From assembly GCA_032164295.1 (NCBI GenBank), contig JAJHTX010000001.1, positions 4,030,001-4,094,000 on the forward strand: DNA of 64,000 nt, read 5' to 3'. The position numbers were made by a program, and so were the translations under genes. The notes beneath the pieces were generated by a model, which ran no database searches, was not told the DNA's origin, and was given only the letters and a program-made list of their open reading frames with translations. The DNA is from Inonotus obliquus (Eukaryota; Basidiomycota; Agaricomycetes; Hymenochaetales; Hymenochaetaceae). Of the stretch, positions 47,901 to 58,143 are shown in pieces; position 1 is the first letter of the stretch, and each line of letters starts with the position of its first letter.

Positions 47901-48468
47901 CTCCAGTCGTATTCGTGAATAATAAAGATCCGTTCGCCGTTGATATTACTATAGGAACTGCGTTTTTGTTAATATTTCGCATTAAGAATAAATGTGGTGA
48001 TGAATGAATTGATGCTCCTGAGTCAAGTATAGCGTAAACTTTACTTACGTCAATGTTGTTTTCCAATTCCTTATAATGTTCATCAATAAAACTACTGAAA
48101 TCGTATTCCTTCATCGCAATGTCAACTTCTTCGACTGAGGCAACGTTAACCTCTTCAATACGAGCAGTAGATGTCGAGGGAATTGGTTGTTTCTGTTTCT
48201 TGTTTTCGTTTTGTTGATTTACAAAATTAATAACTTCTTGAGGCGAGTTAAACGTCAACTTTCCGCTTTCGATTCGTTTTGTGCGTGCATTCTTTGTAGC
48301 GTCGGTTGGGGGAAATCGGCAGTCCTTCGAGTAGTGACCGAACCTGTTGCAATTAAAGCACTTGACCTTCGTCATGTCTTTTTGCTGTGCAGTGTTTGAG
48401 TGATCGTGGTTTTGATAGGGAGTGTGACGCGGATTAAAGTTCGATCCTTTATATCCACGTCCGCGTCC
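44980..48468 (-). CDS. pol: Copia Pol (zinc knuckle, protease, integrase, RT, RNase H)
   Basis: It continues in the same frame as gag after one TGA. Order seen: zinc knuckle CFNCNRFGHYSKDC (about 48360-48319); aspartic protease AILDSGASIHSS (about 48030); integrase with HKKLGHVSYDY and CEDCLKAN (HHCC), then MDIWGP, LQSDNDTVF and PQQNGVAERLHQT (D, D, E). The reverse transcriptase follows with LVAQGFSQKDRIDF, YLYGKLNSNEEIYM, ALYGLKQAGRRWY and the active site MHVDDITIIG (near 45930; His where Tyr is commonest). RNase H carries YSDNQAAIKTV and ADIFTKAL. No other stop or frameshift is present, so Pol is probably functional if translated. Confidence 0.93.
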   Translation of the reverse strand, partial: GRGRGYKGSNFNPRHTPYQNHDHSNTAQQKDMTKVKCFNCNRFGHYSKDCRFPPTDATKNARTKRIESGKLTFNSPQEVINFVNQQNENKKQKQPIPSTSTARIEEVNVASVEEVDIAMKEYDFSSFIDEHYKELENNIDVSKVYAILDSGASIHSSPHLFLMRNINKNAVPIVISTANGSLLFTNTTGDLFIPILKNENTKTVSIIRLQNVYYHPRLTFTLVSQSQLCKCGYICIFENEHCTIYDSKNRYCGKIKKNQTNLYPIRMQIIRTPEKQQINSITLEELHKKLGHVSYDYIRKLLHDSPDIINTRVIDNKEKQCEDCLKANIKRSIIPKIRQSSLSEKYGDILHMDIWGPAPVKGYGNVEYLLTIVDDATRWAEMIMLKHKSDGYIKYVTFTTKLFTQYGIKIKVLQSDNDTVFLSKDFTNYLESQGTIRRLTVHDTPQQNGVAERLHQTILNHTRAMITAKQIPKHLWAYVAQHAVFIYNRTPRVAIEYKTPFFKRYNENFKIDNLYEIGRKIIIRKENTNKLQNKGIEGIFMGYDEETKDGILTYHDGKITTERNIQFIDFKESQIEGEKNTSSTKTNQQNKEQKDNEENIIRRSERERKPTKRSLGINFTKDEDISIHLTEFAFTNNYNDVPQTYQEAIKSPDKNKWIEAMNKEIQSLIKHNTWEYAYPPRNIQNIVGCRFVYAIKYLSDGSIDKYKARLVAQGFSQKDRIDFYSDDLFAPVTRLSTARLLLSWAATNDYEIHQIDVKSAYLYGKLNSNEEIYMKPPPGNLLGDINPGQVLRLKKALYGLKQAGRRWYKKIQEILEKLGLIRSYYDYAVFFHKKRMNNKPALITFMHVDDITIIGLDNIIIREFKKELAKSVEFTDRNEINWLLGVEIKRNREERTITLRQKSYIETILKRFNIEPRAYKTPMTPGLRLLSNNNEDEIIDQQKFMRMIGSLRYAADATRPDISFVAGQLARHLQRPTILHHQTAIHAIQYLHNTKEYYLTLGGKNEINIRGFCDADGANTEGYRSINGYVFQIKDASISWSSKRQELVPLSVYEGEIQALAHATKEAIWIKHFYNEVLEGYDKEIILYSDNQAAIKTVKTEEITYNIRTKHLDKRKEFVRCYIENKTIDVRYVQTENQRADIFTKALNVKQVKHLSDLLSLS

Positions 48469-49371
48469 TCATTCGTAAGGGGTTCCTCTGCCTCTGTTAA
48501 CGTATCCTCTGCCTCGTCCGGGAGAGGGGTGATAAGGCTTGTATTGCGACTTCCAGGACGCGAAAGCCGCTCGTAGTTGCACAATGAGTGTTTCAGGTGA
48601 TAATGTTTTGTGTTGCGCGGGGTTTTGAGCTATTGTATCGTTAAAATACTTGATTTGGTCTTCAAGCATAAGCGCAATTCGTTTGTAAGGCGGTGGCGTT
48701 GCGAGGTTAATAGCGCTGATGTACGTTTTATCGTCCGGTTGATGACCATGTGCGCAGAGTTGAGCGTAACTTTCTTGAACTTTATCGAGTGTTTTGTCAA
48801 ATTCCGTAACGTGTCCGCGTATCGTAAATAGTTTCGAGATGTCAGCAGAGTCGGTAACCGTTGTTTGAATATCGTATCTATCAGCTAAAGCTGACCAAAT
48901 AGTTTTGACCGTCTGCTTCGTTAGCAAGTTTCCAAGTAAATGATTTGGAATTGAACTTATTATGGCATGATAAATGCACATCTTCATTCGATATTCTTCA
49001 GCGTCGTTTGGGTCTGGTTCGTACTTTAGATGATCGGATAAGCCTAGGGCCGCAAGCCCAGATATAATCCTAAATTTCCACGTTTGGTAGTTTGCAATGC
49101 CCGACAACTTTTCGAGTTTATCGAAAGTGCGGTTAACATCGCTATTGTCTATGTTCGTAACAACAAAGACTGGCGTATACGTTGCCATTGGGTTCGTTGG
49201 TGGAGGGGTAGATGCGTTAGATGAAGATGAAGATGATGTGTTAGAGGGAGATGGTGGCGGTGGTTGAGGAGTAGCAGGTACGATGACTTGAGTCGTCGGT
49301 GGAGTAGGGTTAACGGCAGCAGATGCTCGAGAGCGTGTTACAGGGACGTTCGACGTTGAGCCAGTAGACAT
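48469..49371 (-). CDS. gag: Copia Gag
   Basis: A capsid-type Gag of 300 codons, with the conserved copia core: LSGIANYQTWKFRI, then IWSALADRYDIQTT, and the helical C-terminal half (FDKTLDKVQESYAQLCAHG). A Ser/Pro/Thr-rich leader precedes it. The frame ends at TGA 48469-48471 in an Arg/Gly-rich stretch, just before the zinc knuckle, which is coded downstream in the same frame. As written, free Gag would lack its nucleic-acid-binding knuckle. Confidence 0.9.
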   Translation of the reverse strand: MSTGSTSNVPVTRSRASAAVNPTPPTTQVIVPATPQPPPPSPSNTSSSSSSNASTPPPTNPMATYTPVFVVTNIDNSDVNRTFDKLEKLSGIANYQTWKFRIISGLAALGLSDHLKYEPDPNDAEEYRMKMCIYHAIISSIPNHLLGNLLTKQTVKTIWSALADRYDIQTTVTDSADISKLFTIRGHVTEFDKTLDKVQESYAQLCAHGHQPDDKTYISAINLATPPPYKRIALMLEDQIKYFNDTIAQNPAQHKTLSPETLIVQLRAAFASWKSQYKPYHPSPGRGRGYVNRGRGTPYE

Positions 49372-49415
49372 AAAGATGTTGAGCGTAGATCGAGGGTGCG
49401 TGCAGTGTCAAGCAA

Positions 49416-49426
49416 GGCTCATAACC
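49416..49426 (-). other. Primer-binding site, half initiator tRNA-Met type
   Basis: GGTTATGAGCC starts one base inside the 5' LTR. It is complementary to the anticodon arm of initiator tRNA-Met (GGCTCATAACC contains the CAU anticodon), not to the tRNA 3' end. This is the priming mode known for Drosophila copia, which uses a tRNA fragment. Confidence 0.8.
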
Positions 49427-49427
49427 T

Positions 49428-49688
49428 TTTAGACACAGTGAATCCTCAGAGAGAATGAGATGAACTCAGACAGGAGGCGTAGAACGTTCACAAAATCGTT
49501 ATATTCTTTGCCTACCAGAGGCCGTTCTTATATACTAAAGTACAAGATAATTTAAGCTCCGTTTGAATCTAATAATACACGTTCTATTGTGATCACATGT
49601 GATTCGTTCTTATTGTCTTTCGTCGTTATTGTTCTCGTCCTATTGTTCTCGTTCTATTGTTCCGTACTAGGTAGTCATTATCTTAAGA
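49428..49688 (-). repeat. 5' LTR of the copia element
   Basis: It would drive the element on the minus strand, pointing away from ATG4. Its outer end lies 199 bp upstream of the ATG4 start codon, so the element may have displaced or altered that gene's promoter. Confidence 0.92.
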
Positions 49689-49887
49689 GGTGGTAATTGG
49701 ATGGTTTCAACCTGTGTGGAATCAAGATGTGTGGTCATTGCTAACTTTAAACTCCGCTTGAAACTGTTGATCGTCACGACCAAACGACTCACAACACGCT
49801 ACCTTAAACGCGGCCTGTCGCTTGTGTAGACGACAACGGCGGTGAGCGACCGCTAAACGTCTTGTCAAGCTACTTCGAGAGAGAAAA

Positions 49888-52800
49888 ATGAGCAGCAACA
49901 AGCCGCCACCGCCACGTGCACCACCAACACCGTCACCGACGCCTGGTCTGGGACACAACGACCCACAGCAGCAGCAACGATCCAAGCTGCCCAAGTTCCT
50001 TCAGAAATCGACAACGCGGGACCGGAGCAAGTCCGTGATTGATCCTATCATGCAACATAGTGGTGGAAGCACGAGTGCAAATGTTAGTGCAGATAGCAGT
50101 ATTGCTAGTTCTTCATCTTCGAGTATGTCTACGGGTGGTGGAGAGACGTCCTCTTCAACTGGTGTTGGTGCTGGAGCGCGACATCGTGGAGATCGGAAGG
50201 TGGGCAAGCTGAAGGGGACGCTAAAGGAACTTAAGGACGAGAGGATAGGTCAGATTGCTCACGCACAGGCTAGCTCTGCCCCTGTCCATTCTGGGCGAGG
50301 AGATCGCGACCTATTCGACGAGTCGGAGGGCGATATGCCTGTTATCGTTGAACCCGATACGAATAGTACTGCCGGTTCGCCCACGAGCGTCCGCTCGCGT
50401 ATGCGCTCAGATCGTCCACTCAGTGCGTCTTCTTCGGATTCTCATCCCGCTGTTAGCTACTATCCTGCCCATTCCACGCAACGCATGACCGAACCAAGCA
50501 TGGGCTCACGTCTCTCAGGTTGGTTCTCGCATACTTTCAGCACGTCGTCGACAGATCTCTCGCTGCCGGCTATACTTGCGAATACAACGCCCGTGATGGG
50601 CGCAGCAAAGTCGAAATCTGGTAGTGGGTTGGGGATACTAACTGCTGCGAGACATGGAAAGGGACACCTGGACAAGGCGATGCGATATTTGCTTGACAGC
50701 GACGCTACGCCCGACAAGAGCTCTGATCCAATTTGGATCCTTGGTGTACAACATCCTGGTTACGAACCCCTTCCTCCTCCTCCTGCCTCGCCGCCTCCCT
50801 CGTCGGGGCGACGAAGCTCTCTTGATATCCGACGTTCGTCGTCTATTAGAAATTCTGTTTCTTCTTTACGAGGTGCGACGTCTTCTCCCGAGCCGAGCAC
50901 GATGCAGAAAAATGCTGGTGCACAGTGGCCGCCGGGGTTCTATTCGGATTTTACTTCCCGCATTTGGCTCACGTATCGGACTCATTACCCGCCTATTCGC
51001 GACCAAACACTGGCACAACTTGAGGCCGAGGCGAGTGGTCAAATACCTCCGCAGCCTATCTCCGCTTCTCCTCGCAGATGGAATATTTTGGGAGGCGAGA
51101 AAGGCTGGACGAGTGACTCGGGATGGGGATGTATGCTACGAACGGGCCAATCACTACTCGCGAATGCGCTTGTCCATCTTCACCTTGGACGCGGTACGTA
51201 TCTTTAACCCCTTTTCCTGGTTTCTCAAATGATTCTATACATAATTTTTATCTCACACATGACGATTTGCAGACTGGCGCCGACCACCGCATCCTGTGTA
51301 CACGGCCGACTATGCCACCTACGTCAAGATACTCACATGGTTCTTCGACTCTGCTGATATGAATTGTCCCTTCAGTGTCCATCGCATGGCGTTGGCCGGA
51401 AAAGATCTAGGTAAAGACGTCGGTCAGTGGTTTGGACCCAGTACGGCTGCAGGCGCTATCAAGTACGTGTTATCTTTACTTCGATCATCCTCCCCCTTAT
51501 TGCCGCTGCTTCTCTGTCACCGCGTGGCAAATGTCATGAGAGCCAAACGATTGCTAATTACGTCTTCCTCAGGACACTTGTGAATGCCTTTGCCGAGGCT
51601 GGACTCGGCGTTTCTGTTGCTACGGATGGTGTAGTGTACGAGACGGATGTGCTGGCAGCATCGAATGCGGGGCCGTACATGTACAGACATTCACGAATTG
51701 GGACGTCTTCGCCGTCGGCGCGACGGCGGCGAAGTGCGCAGCAGCAGCAACAACAACAACAGCAACAGCAAAGCTTGATGTCTATATGGGGGCAACGGCC
51801 CGTGTTAGTTCTTGTTGGCATCAGGCTTGGGCTTGATTGTGTCAACCCGGTTTATTATGACGCAGTCAAAGTATGTCATGTTTTGACATAAGCCTAGGAA
51901 GGGATTTGACTGAGACTTTTTGATTAAGGCTCTGTTCACGTTCCCGCAGTCCGTCGGCATCGCCGGAGGCAGGCCATCTTCGTCATACTATTTCGTCGGA
52001 GTACAGGGGGATAACTTATTCTATCTCGACCCCCATCATGCTCGTCCCGCTATACCTTTCCGAACTCCATCTACGAATTTTGAAGTAAACACTTTCCCTC
52101 GAGGGTACAGCAATTACAGCTCGTCATCACCGGCTGACTCACCTCCGTCGTCGTATCGAGAGCCGTTCTCGATACCTGGCTCAAGCACAACCCGCCATGT
52201 TAAGGCATCCTCTTCGGCATCGTCTTACGGTTCCCAGAAGATCTCGCCATCCACTTCTCAAGGTTCTGCGTCTATGTCTGGTCAAAGTATTTACGGAGGT
52301 CTGGATGCTTTGCAGGAGCACTATGTCACAGCTTACTCGCCGATGGAGTTACGCACGTTCCATTGTGAGCGCGTGCGCAAAATGCCGCTTTCCAGTCTTG
52401 ATCCAAGCATGTTGATTGGTTTCTTGTGTCGTGATGAGCGAGACTGGCGAGATTTGCGGGAGAGAGTAACCGAGGTGAGTTCGGAACTTTTGTTTGCATT
52501 TCACAGTGCTTATCTTAGCGATGTAGATGTCGAGGAAATACAAGACAATATTTGCGATACAAGATGAACCGCCCTCGTGGCCATCAGACTCGGACGAGAT
52601 GGGTATGGAATCTGTATCAGACGTGGATATCGACATGGATGAGCCCGACGATGCCTTTTCCGCTTCACCAGAACCTGGAGGCGAAGATGGGGGAGAAGGA
52701 GAAGCTTCCGATAATGCTGACGCCGGGAGGGCAACAGGGCGGGAAGAGGGCAGAAGTCGACAAAGTGAGGAGGTCACGACTGAGGAAGACCCTGTCGGAC

Positions 52801-53651
52801 CAATCACTCCAGGTCCATCAACAGCAACACAAGGCTTCAAAGAACAGCAGGCATCAAAATTAGACGAGCTCACGAAGGCAATGCATCTCGAGGAGGATTT
52901 GCTGGGTGATGATGAAGAGTGGGTAGACACAGAGCCAGATCCGAGCTTGCCTGTGCCGACTCCACGTCCGCGCGAGGCGCCGAACTTCCCCGTCTTACCT
53001 GTCACAATTGTAAACTCAACCGCAACAACAGCATCGTACGTCTCGGCGTCATCGTCAGTTTCTAGTTTTCAGATTCCAGAGGAACAGGAATCAGGGAGCA
53101 GGAAGAGCAGTGGAGTTCGGAAGGATGAGAAGGAGAGCAAACAGCGGGTGAGCTCAAAAATGCGACGGAGCAAGTCATCGGGCAAACATGAGGCATCGAC
53201 ATCACAGTCGCAAGCACAGGAGAAAGAGTATGTCCCTTTCCCCGTAGTGGACGACCGCGAGCTAGATGATGTGGACTTCTACGAGGTATCCTCGCACTCT
53301 CAGTCTTCCACATCAGGTGGAAGCGGTTCGCAAGCAGGATATGGTCAAAGACGGAGACGAAGAACGGGCAGTGTAGAAAGCCTGAATAGGACACCCATCG
53401 CGAGTGTCGTGACGCAGACTGACTCTCGTCTCGGTGTGAGTCGGCATAACAATGGCAACGGCAACAGTAGGACGAATAACGACAATACGAATGGAAATGG
53501 ATATGGGCATGGGTATGCTAGTGAGAGTGAAACTGTGGGCGGAACGGGATACCGTATACGAAACGTATTTGCTCGAGATGGTGGTCGGACGCAGAGTGGT
53601 GGGGTGCGCGGGATCATTGCAGCCGACTTGGATGATGCAAGTGATTCCTGA
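49888..53651 (+). CDS. ATG4: Autophagy cysteine protease ATG4
   Basis: ATG4 cleaves ATG8 and later removes it from lipid. The N-terminal 300 residues are Pro/Ser-rich and probably disordered. The protease begins around [20 protein letters not shown]. Catalytic Cys is in [20 protein letters not shown] (near 51130), and [19 protein letters not shown] follows an intron. Next are [50 protein letters not shown], and the catalytic Asp/His in [10 protein letters not shown] (near 52035). After [14 protein letters not shown] and the [12 protein letters not shown] block, an exon begins [16 protein letters not shown], the usual end of the protease domain. About 330 further low-complexity acidic and Ser-rich residues follow. 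Introns are near 51195-51272, 51463-51572, 51871-51928 and 52474-52525. An 11-residue Gln run lies at 51739-51771. A copia element ends 199 bp upstream of the start. Confidence 0.93.
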
Positions 53652-54710
53652 ATGAACACTTTCGTCTTCCAGCCCCCTTCGCCCCACTTCGTTCTTCCAT
53701 CATCGTATTTTCGTATTTTTCTGTATTCATTGGTTCCTGTTCTATCATGTAGCTCGCTTCTCAAGATACCTCTACCTACCTTCCAGCTAGCCAGCCCTTG
53801 CATTTCGTGCCACAATTGTACTTTATACGCGCAATTCTCCTTTCTTTGACTTTTCCTCTCAGTCCTGTCCCCTTCCCCCCTCCCCCCGGTTTTGTTCTTA
53901 CCTACTGGTTCTATCTCTATTCTTTATTTTTCCTTTGGCCGGCGATGTTGACTTGAATGAATTGTCTGCGTCCGGCTGGCCGACGTAGTCTAGTGTTAAT
54001 TACTGTTTTTTGTCTGTCTGTCTGTCTGTCTGTCTGAAGTCTTTTGAGCAGCAACGCAATTGTACGACGTATACATATCTTCGTTTTCTTTGAATGTATG
54101 TTCGTACTCGATTACATTCGGCTGGCGGTCTTCATTATTTCGTTCTTTCTTTCAGGCACTGCGAGGACGTCAGGTTACTATGTAATTCTTCTGCTAGATT
54201 CAGGAGCATAAGAATATCTTCACCCCCGTGGTCTTCTTCCTCGCGGTATTCTTCCATTTTGCTGTAGTAGCTAACATGCAGAAGTGAAAACAGTGCGAAA
54301 TTAGTGTTTCCGAGCCTGAGGCTGATTCGATGGTTTGGGGCTTGCCGTTAAACTTCTGATACTAGAACTGGTACTAGTACTGGTGGCATTAGTATTCTAG
54401 TATCTATTTTATTTCGGAAGGTATAAGGACCGTGACGAGTAGTCGTGGTACTACTACAACAGAAGTCTTTGGTGAACTGCATATGTCACTGCAGGGGTAC
54501 TAGTACTAACTAGTGCTATCAGCTCACGTTATCAAACACCAATGGAACACAAGGTTTAGGATTCAAAGTACCCTAATGTTATCGTCTCCGGCATACTGTA
54601 CGCGCGTTCAGTTCGAATTACAAAGACAGTAACGAGCAAGGATAAGTTGATCTACAATGATTGCATTCGAATGCCTTTGTTACAATACATATGAGGATGG
54701 GGATGATTGA
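53652..54710. other. Intergenic between ATG4 and the E2 gene
   Basis: Convergent 3' regions of two genes. The region contains a (TCTG)n microsatellite and, near 54360-54500, several short inverted ACTAGTACTAGT-like strings. No gene was recognised. Confidence 0.5.
54011..54036. repeat. (TGTC)n microsatellite
   Basis: A perfect run of about 6.5 TGTC units in the ATG4 3' flank; a candidate strain marker. Confidence 0.95.
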
Positions 54711-56441
54711 TTATACTCCCAGTGCGATAAGCCGTTCAGGACGCTCAACGTAACCACGCCAACACTCTACAAAAGCAGCAAGCTCAGCGCCCTCTACGAT
54801 ACGATGATCTGCACTCCAACTAACGCCAACTTTCATTCTCCTCTCTCCGTTCCTCGCTTCATCTCGTACCCACTTTGCGCGACCCACAGCGACGATAGCG
54901 ACACCACCACCAGGGACGAGTACGGGGCTTGCAAATTCTCCATCACCGATTGCACCGACGTTTGATACGGTGAGTGTACCACCTGTACGTGGCATCTCCG
55001 CGGGACCGAGACCACAAGGTGTTCGACGGCCTAGAGTGGACAGATGCGCTAGTCGAGAAGCGAGGCTATAGATCGAATGGCTGGAAACACGTTGAATCGT
55101 CGGTGTGTATAACCCAGTTGGAGTGGACAACGCAATGCTAATGTCTGCATGCGGACGGATGGTAAGCGTCGGCTTCGTCGTCGACGTGGTAATATCAGAC
55201 TCGGAAGTGCTAGACGAAGGAGTGATGGAGGAGCGGAAGAGAGGCCATTCCTGCATGGCGAGCGATAGAGTCTTGAGGAGGAAAGGGAGGAATGTCAAGC
55301 GTGAATATTTTCCTGTCTCAGGTACATCTGGAGGTGAAGGAGCGGGGTAGATGGCTGAGGGGTTAATTGCAAGAGGCCTTTCTGGAGGTGGATCTAAGCG
55401 GTAATGGAGGGGTATATGCGCATTAATGATGGGTACTAAATTGTCTAGTGCTGTGAGATCTAGATAGGTTGAGTACCTGCGTATTGGTAGAGTTAGGGAG
55501 AGGGCTGGCTGAAGCAAGGTAGGTGCTTACCCGAAGTGCGGTATTTCAAGACTCTGGGTGATATGATGAGGAACAAAGAAATGCATGAATATGCACAAGA
55601 CGCACCTTGACCATGGCCTTCCACATAGCATATCTCGTTCGACCCAATTCTACGACGACTTCGTCTCCTGATGCCCGAGGCGAAGAAGACTCCCCGGAGT
55701 ATCCACGAGAAAGGAACTCTTCTACGTCTCTCTTCTCGATTCGACCGTCTCTACCAGACCCCGGAGCAAGAGTCGACAAGTCCACACCATGCTCTTTGGC
55801 GAAATGTCGTACTGATGGAAGGACAAGGACCGGAGAGGACTCGGGGTTTCGCTGCATGGACTGGATTTCAGCACGAGGATCAAGTGGATGGAGTTCACGT
55901 TCGGATTGATGTTCAACGGTTTTCGGAGTTTCGTATCGTCGCTTCGCTTCTCCTATTACGTGGCTCTGTGTTCGTCCAAGAGAGTCTTCTGAAGAGTCTG
56001 TTTCCGACTTCTCAGTGACCGTAGCTTCTTCCTCTCCTGCAGCTTCGTCGACCACCTCGATAGTACACAAATCCTCCCCAACCTTCGCCACCTCGCCCTC
56101 TTTGACAAGAAGCTCTTTCACAACTCCTTCAAATGGACTCGTTATTTCCACACTTGCTTTGTCACTTTGTACTTCGCAAAGTGGGTCGAACAACTGGACC
56201 TCACTTAACGGCTTCACGTTCCTGGAGAGAATCAGACAACCTGAATGCCAGTAACTTCAGATTATTGGACGAACCATCTTATCACCTCACACTCCGTAAT
56301 ACCCTCCCCGATATCCGCAAGCTTAAAGGATTGAACTGTCCTCCTTACTGCCCATGCAGAGGAACGATGGAAATGACGTTCAAGGAAAGGTCGACGTGCT
56401 ATTATTCGATGAAGAGGCTGGTTCCAAAACCTTATAACCAT
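54711..56441 (-). CDS. Branched-chain 2-oxoacid dehydrogenase E2 (dihydrolipoamide acyltransferase), mitochondrial
   Basis: The E2 core of the complex that degrades Leu, Ile and Val. An Arg-rich, acid-free leader (MVIRFWNQPLHRIIARRPF) fits mitochondrial import. The lipoyl domain starts FKLADIGEGITECEV, with the lipoyl Lys in CEVQSDKASVEITSPF. The subunit-binding domain is VLPSVRHFAKEHGVDLSTLAPGSGRDGRI. The catalytic domain runs from RYAMWKAMVK and IPHFGYSTYLDL to the C-terminus. The active-site motif usually reads HRxxDG in the family; here it is SADHRIVEGAE with Glu for Asp. Introns lie near 56222-56272 and 55525-55600. The start at 56441 is the only ATG that gives a leader in frame with the lipoyl domain. 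Context gives no extra clue. Confidence 0.9.
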
Positions 56442-58143
56442 AGCACTAGCTCAATTTCCAGATGACCCTTCCCGCCTGTTCCACGCCTTTGCGATGCGCT
56501 CGCCGTCGTTGTGGTGAGAGGGACCTCTTTGGTCCGTGCCGTAGGTGAAGTGCATCACATCGCAAGTCATGTGGTCGTGCGTTAGACGCTGAAATCGATT
56601 ACATAATGTGCATAAAGATTGATTGAAGCTAGATGACAATCACATTCGTGCCATGTAATTGAGTGAGAGTGAAGACCAAAATACTACTGGAGTCCGCGGG
56701 CTGTGATTTCAGAAAAGGAGAGAGAGTTTTGGTTTGTCTTCTTTGAATAGTGACGCGAAGGATACGTTCAGGCATAAAGTTTGAAATAAATTATATTGAC
56801 TAATAGTCAAGCGTGTCATACTGTATAGCATGATAAGTACTGCGGATTTTCGGACGTATTTCTTGTGGTGGAATCGTACGCGAGCTGTGAAGACTTGGCA
56901 AACTCCCAGGGGCGGGGGCCGGTGGAGTCGTTCGCACTTCAGGAATGAAGGAATAGTATGGCATTTCCTTCGGGAAGTCACAAAAGATGGCTTGGCAAGA
57001 AATGTTATTTCTGTTGCTGAACGTCATATTTGCCCCTCCGCAGCATCAAACGGTCGATAAGGACAGGAAGTCAGTCCCAAGCCAAGACAGAAAAGATCGG
57101 AATCAGTTCGCTCGTTTGTCAGTTATGAAGTAAATGATCAAGAAAGTGGCAAGTAGAAACTTTGGATTCTCGGCAAGTGCGGCAAGTGCTGAACTCAAAA
57201 CTTTAAACTCAGATGCACAATTATGGAAAATACTGTTCCTTTGAACACCATGACTTTCAATTCTTCACTTATCAGCTCAGAAAAATGCAAGTACTAAAGG
57301 AGAGTATGTATCACTGAGTCTTCAAATTTACAAGAAATTTGAGCAAGCTGTTGAATCTAGAAAAATTATACAGTGCTAATATTTGGTGAAATTCACAGAC
57401 CTGAGTCGGAACCAATTCCTCCTGCAATTTCCCCTTATTTAGTTGTATAGATAACCTGATACTCTAAAATTAGGCTACATATTCTACTTTCTCTCCAAGT
57501 TTCAGGGAGAAAGTGCTGCTCAATCAATTGATATTGTAAGAAAACCTCAAGAGTGTGATAGTCAAAATGATTGCCAAGCTGACAAAGTAAGATATCTCAG
57601 CAATTCATTACAATTGATATTGGCGTGACATTATGTCACAAGGTGTTCAAAAGGAAAGGAGTCGTTTTCCGTGACAGGGGCCCTTGTTTCTTTCCACCAG
57701 GTCCATATCTATTTTTCTAACACACCTTCCGGCTTAGAAATAAATCAGCATGTGTCTCCTATAGTATACTCCATGAAAATGTATTTTAATTTCTGAAAAG
57801 TTGTGTGTGGAAAGACCTGGGGGCAAGTTTGTAATTGGTGTTTAAAGGAACAGTACTTTCCTGTAATTGAGAGCTGTCGAAATCAATTCGCTGCAAAAAC
57901 ATCAATATTGTACGATATTGTTGCTAGCTAAGAGGAGACCAGCTTTGTAAAGTATCGGCAAGCCCACATGTCACAGTGACTGAGTCAATTTGCGGAATAA
58001 GTGTGACATGTGTGATGGTTGAGCCGATGACTCTTAGTTCCTCCCACGGTGCATCAGTTCGTCTTGGCGCTCGCGAATTGCTCTCCATTCTCCATTGTCC
58101 ATACCGACAAAAACAACAGCTGTTTCTTTCTAAAGCTTGCGCG
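56442..58143. other. Gene-free stretch with an AT-rich block
   Basis: From about 57130 to 57930 the sequence is distinctly AT-rich against its surroundings, with many A/T runs and a small palindrome GTGACATTATGTCAC (57624-57638). It has no open frame of note. It may be a degenerate non-coding mobile element, but no terminal repeat pair was found. The last 200 bp serve as promoter for the F-box-like gene. Confidence 0.4.

Larger units (their letters stand above)
44706..49688 (-). mobile_element. Ty1/copia LTR retrotransposon, near-intact, recent
   Basis: A 4,983 bp element on the minus strand. The two 261 bp LTRs (44706-44966 and 49428-49688) appear identical by eye, and the element is flanked by GGTGGT at 44700-44705 and 49689-49694. 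Domain order gag, protease, integrase, RT, RNase H is that of Ty1/copia. The purine tract AAGGGGAG (44967-44974, minus) adjoins the 3' LTR. The primer-binding site GGTTATGAGCC (49416-49426, minus) matches the anticodon arm of initiator tRNA-Met. The only visible defect is one in-frame TGA between gag and the zinc knuckle. Base composition is far more AT-rich than that of neighbouring genes. Confidence 0.95.

Noticed and set aside
48469..48471. Selenocysteine at the gag-pol TGA
   Set aside because: No selenoprotein context, no SECIS-like element was seen, and most fungi lack the machinery.
51739..51771. CAG/CAA run as a disease-type unstable repeat
   Set aside because: It is short (11 Gln codons) and interrupted by CAA, so marked instability is unlikely.
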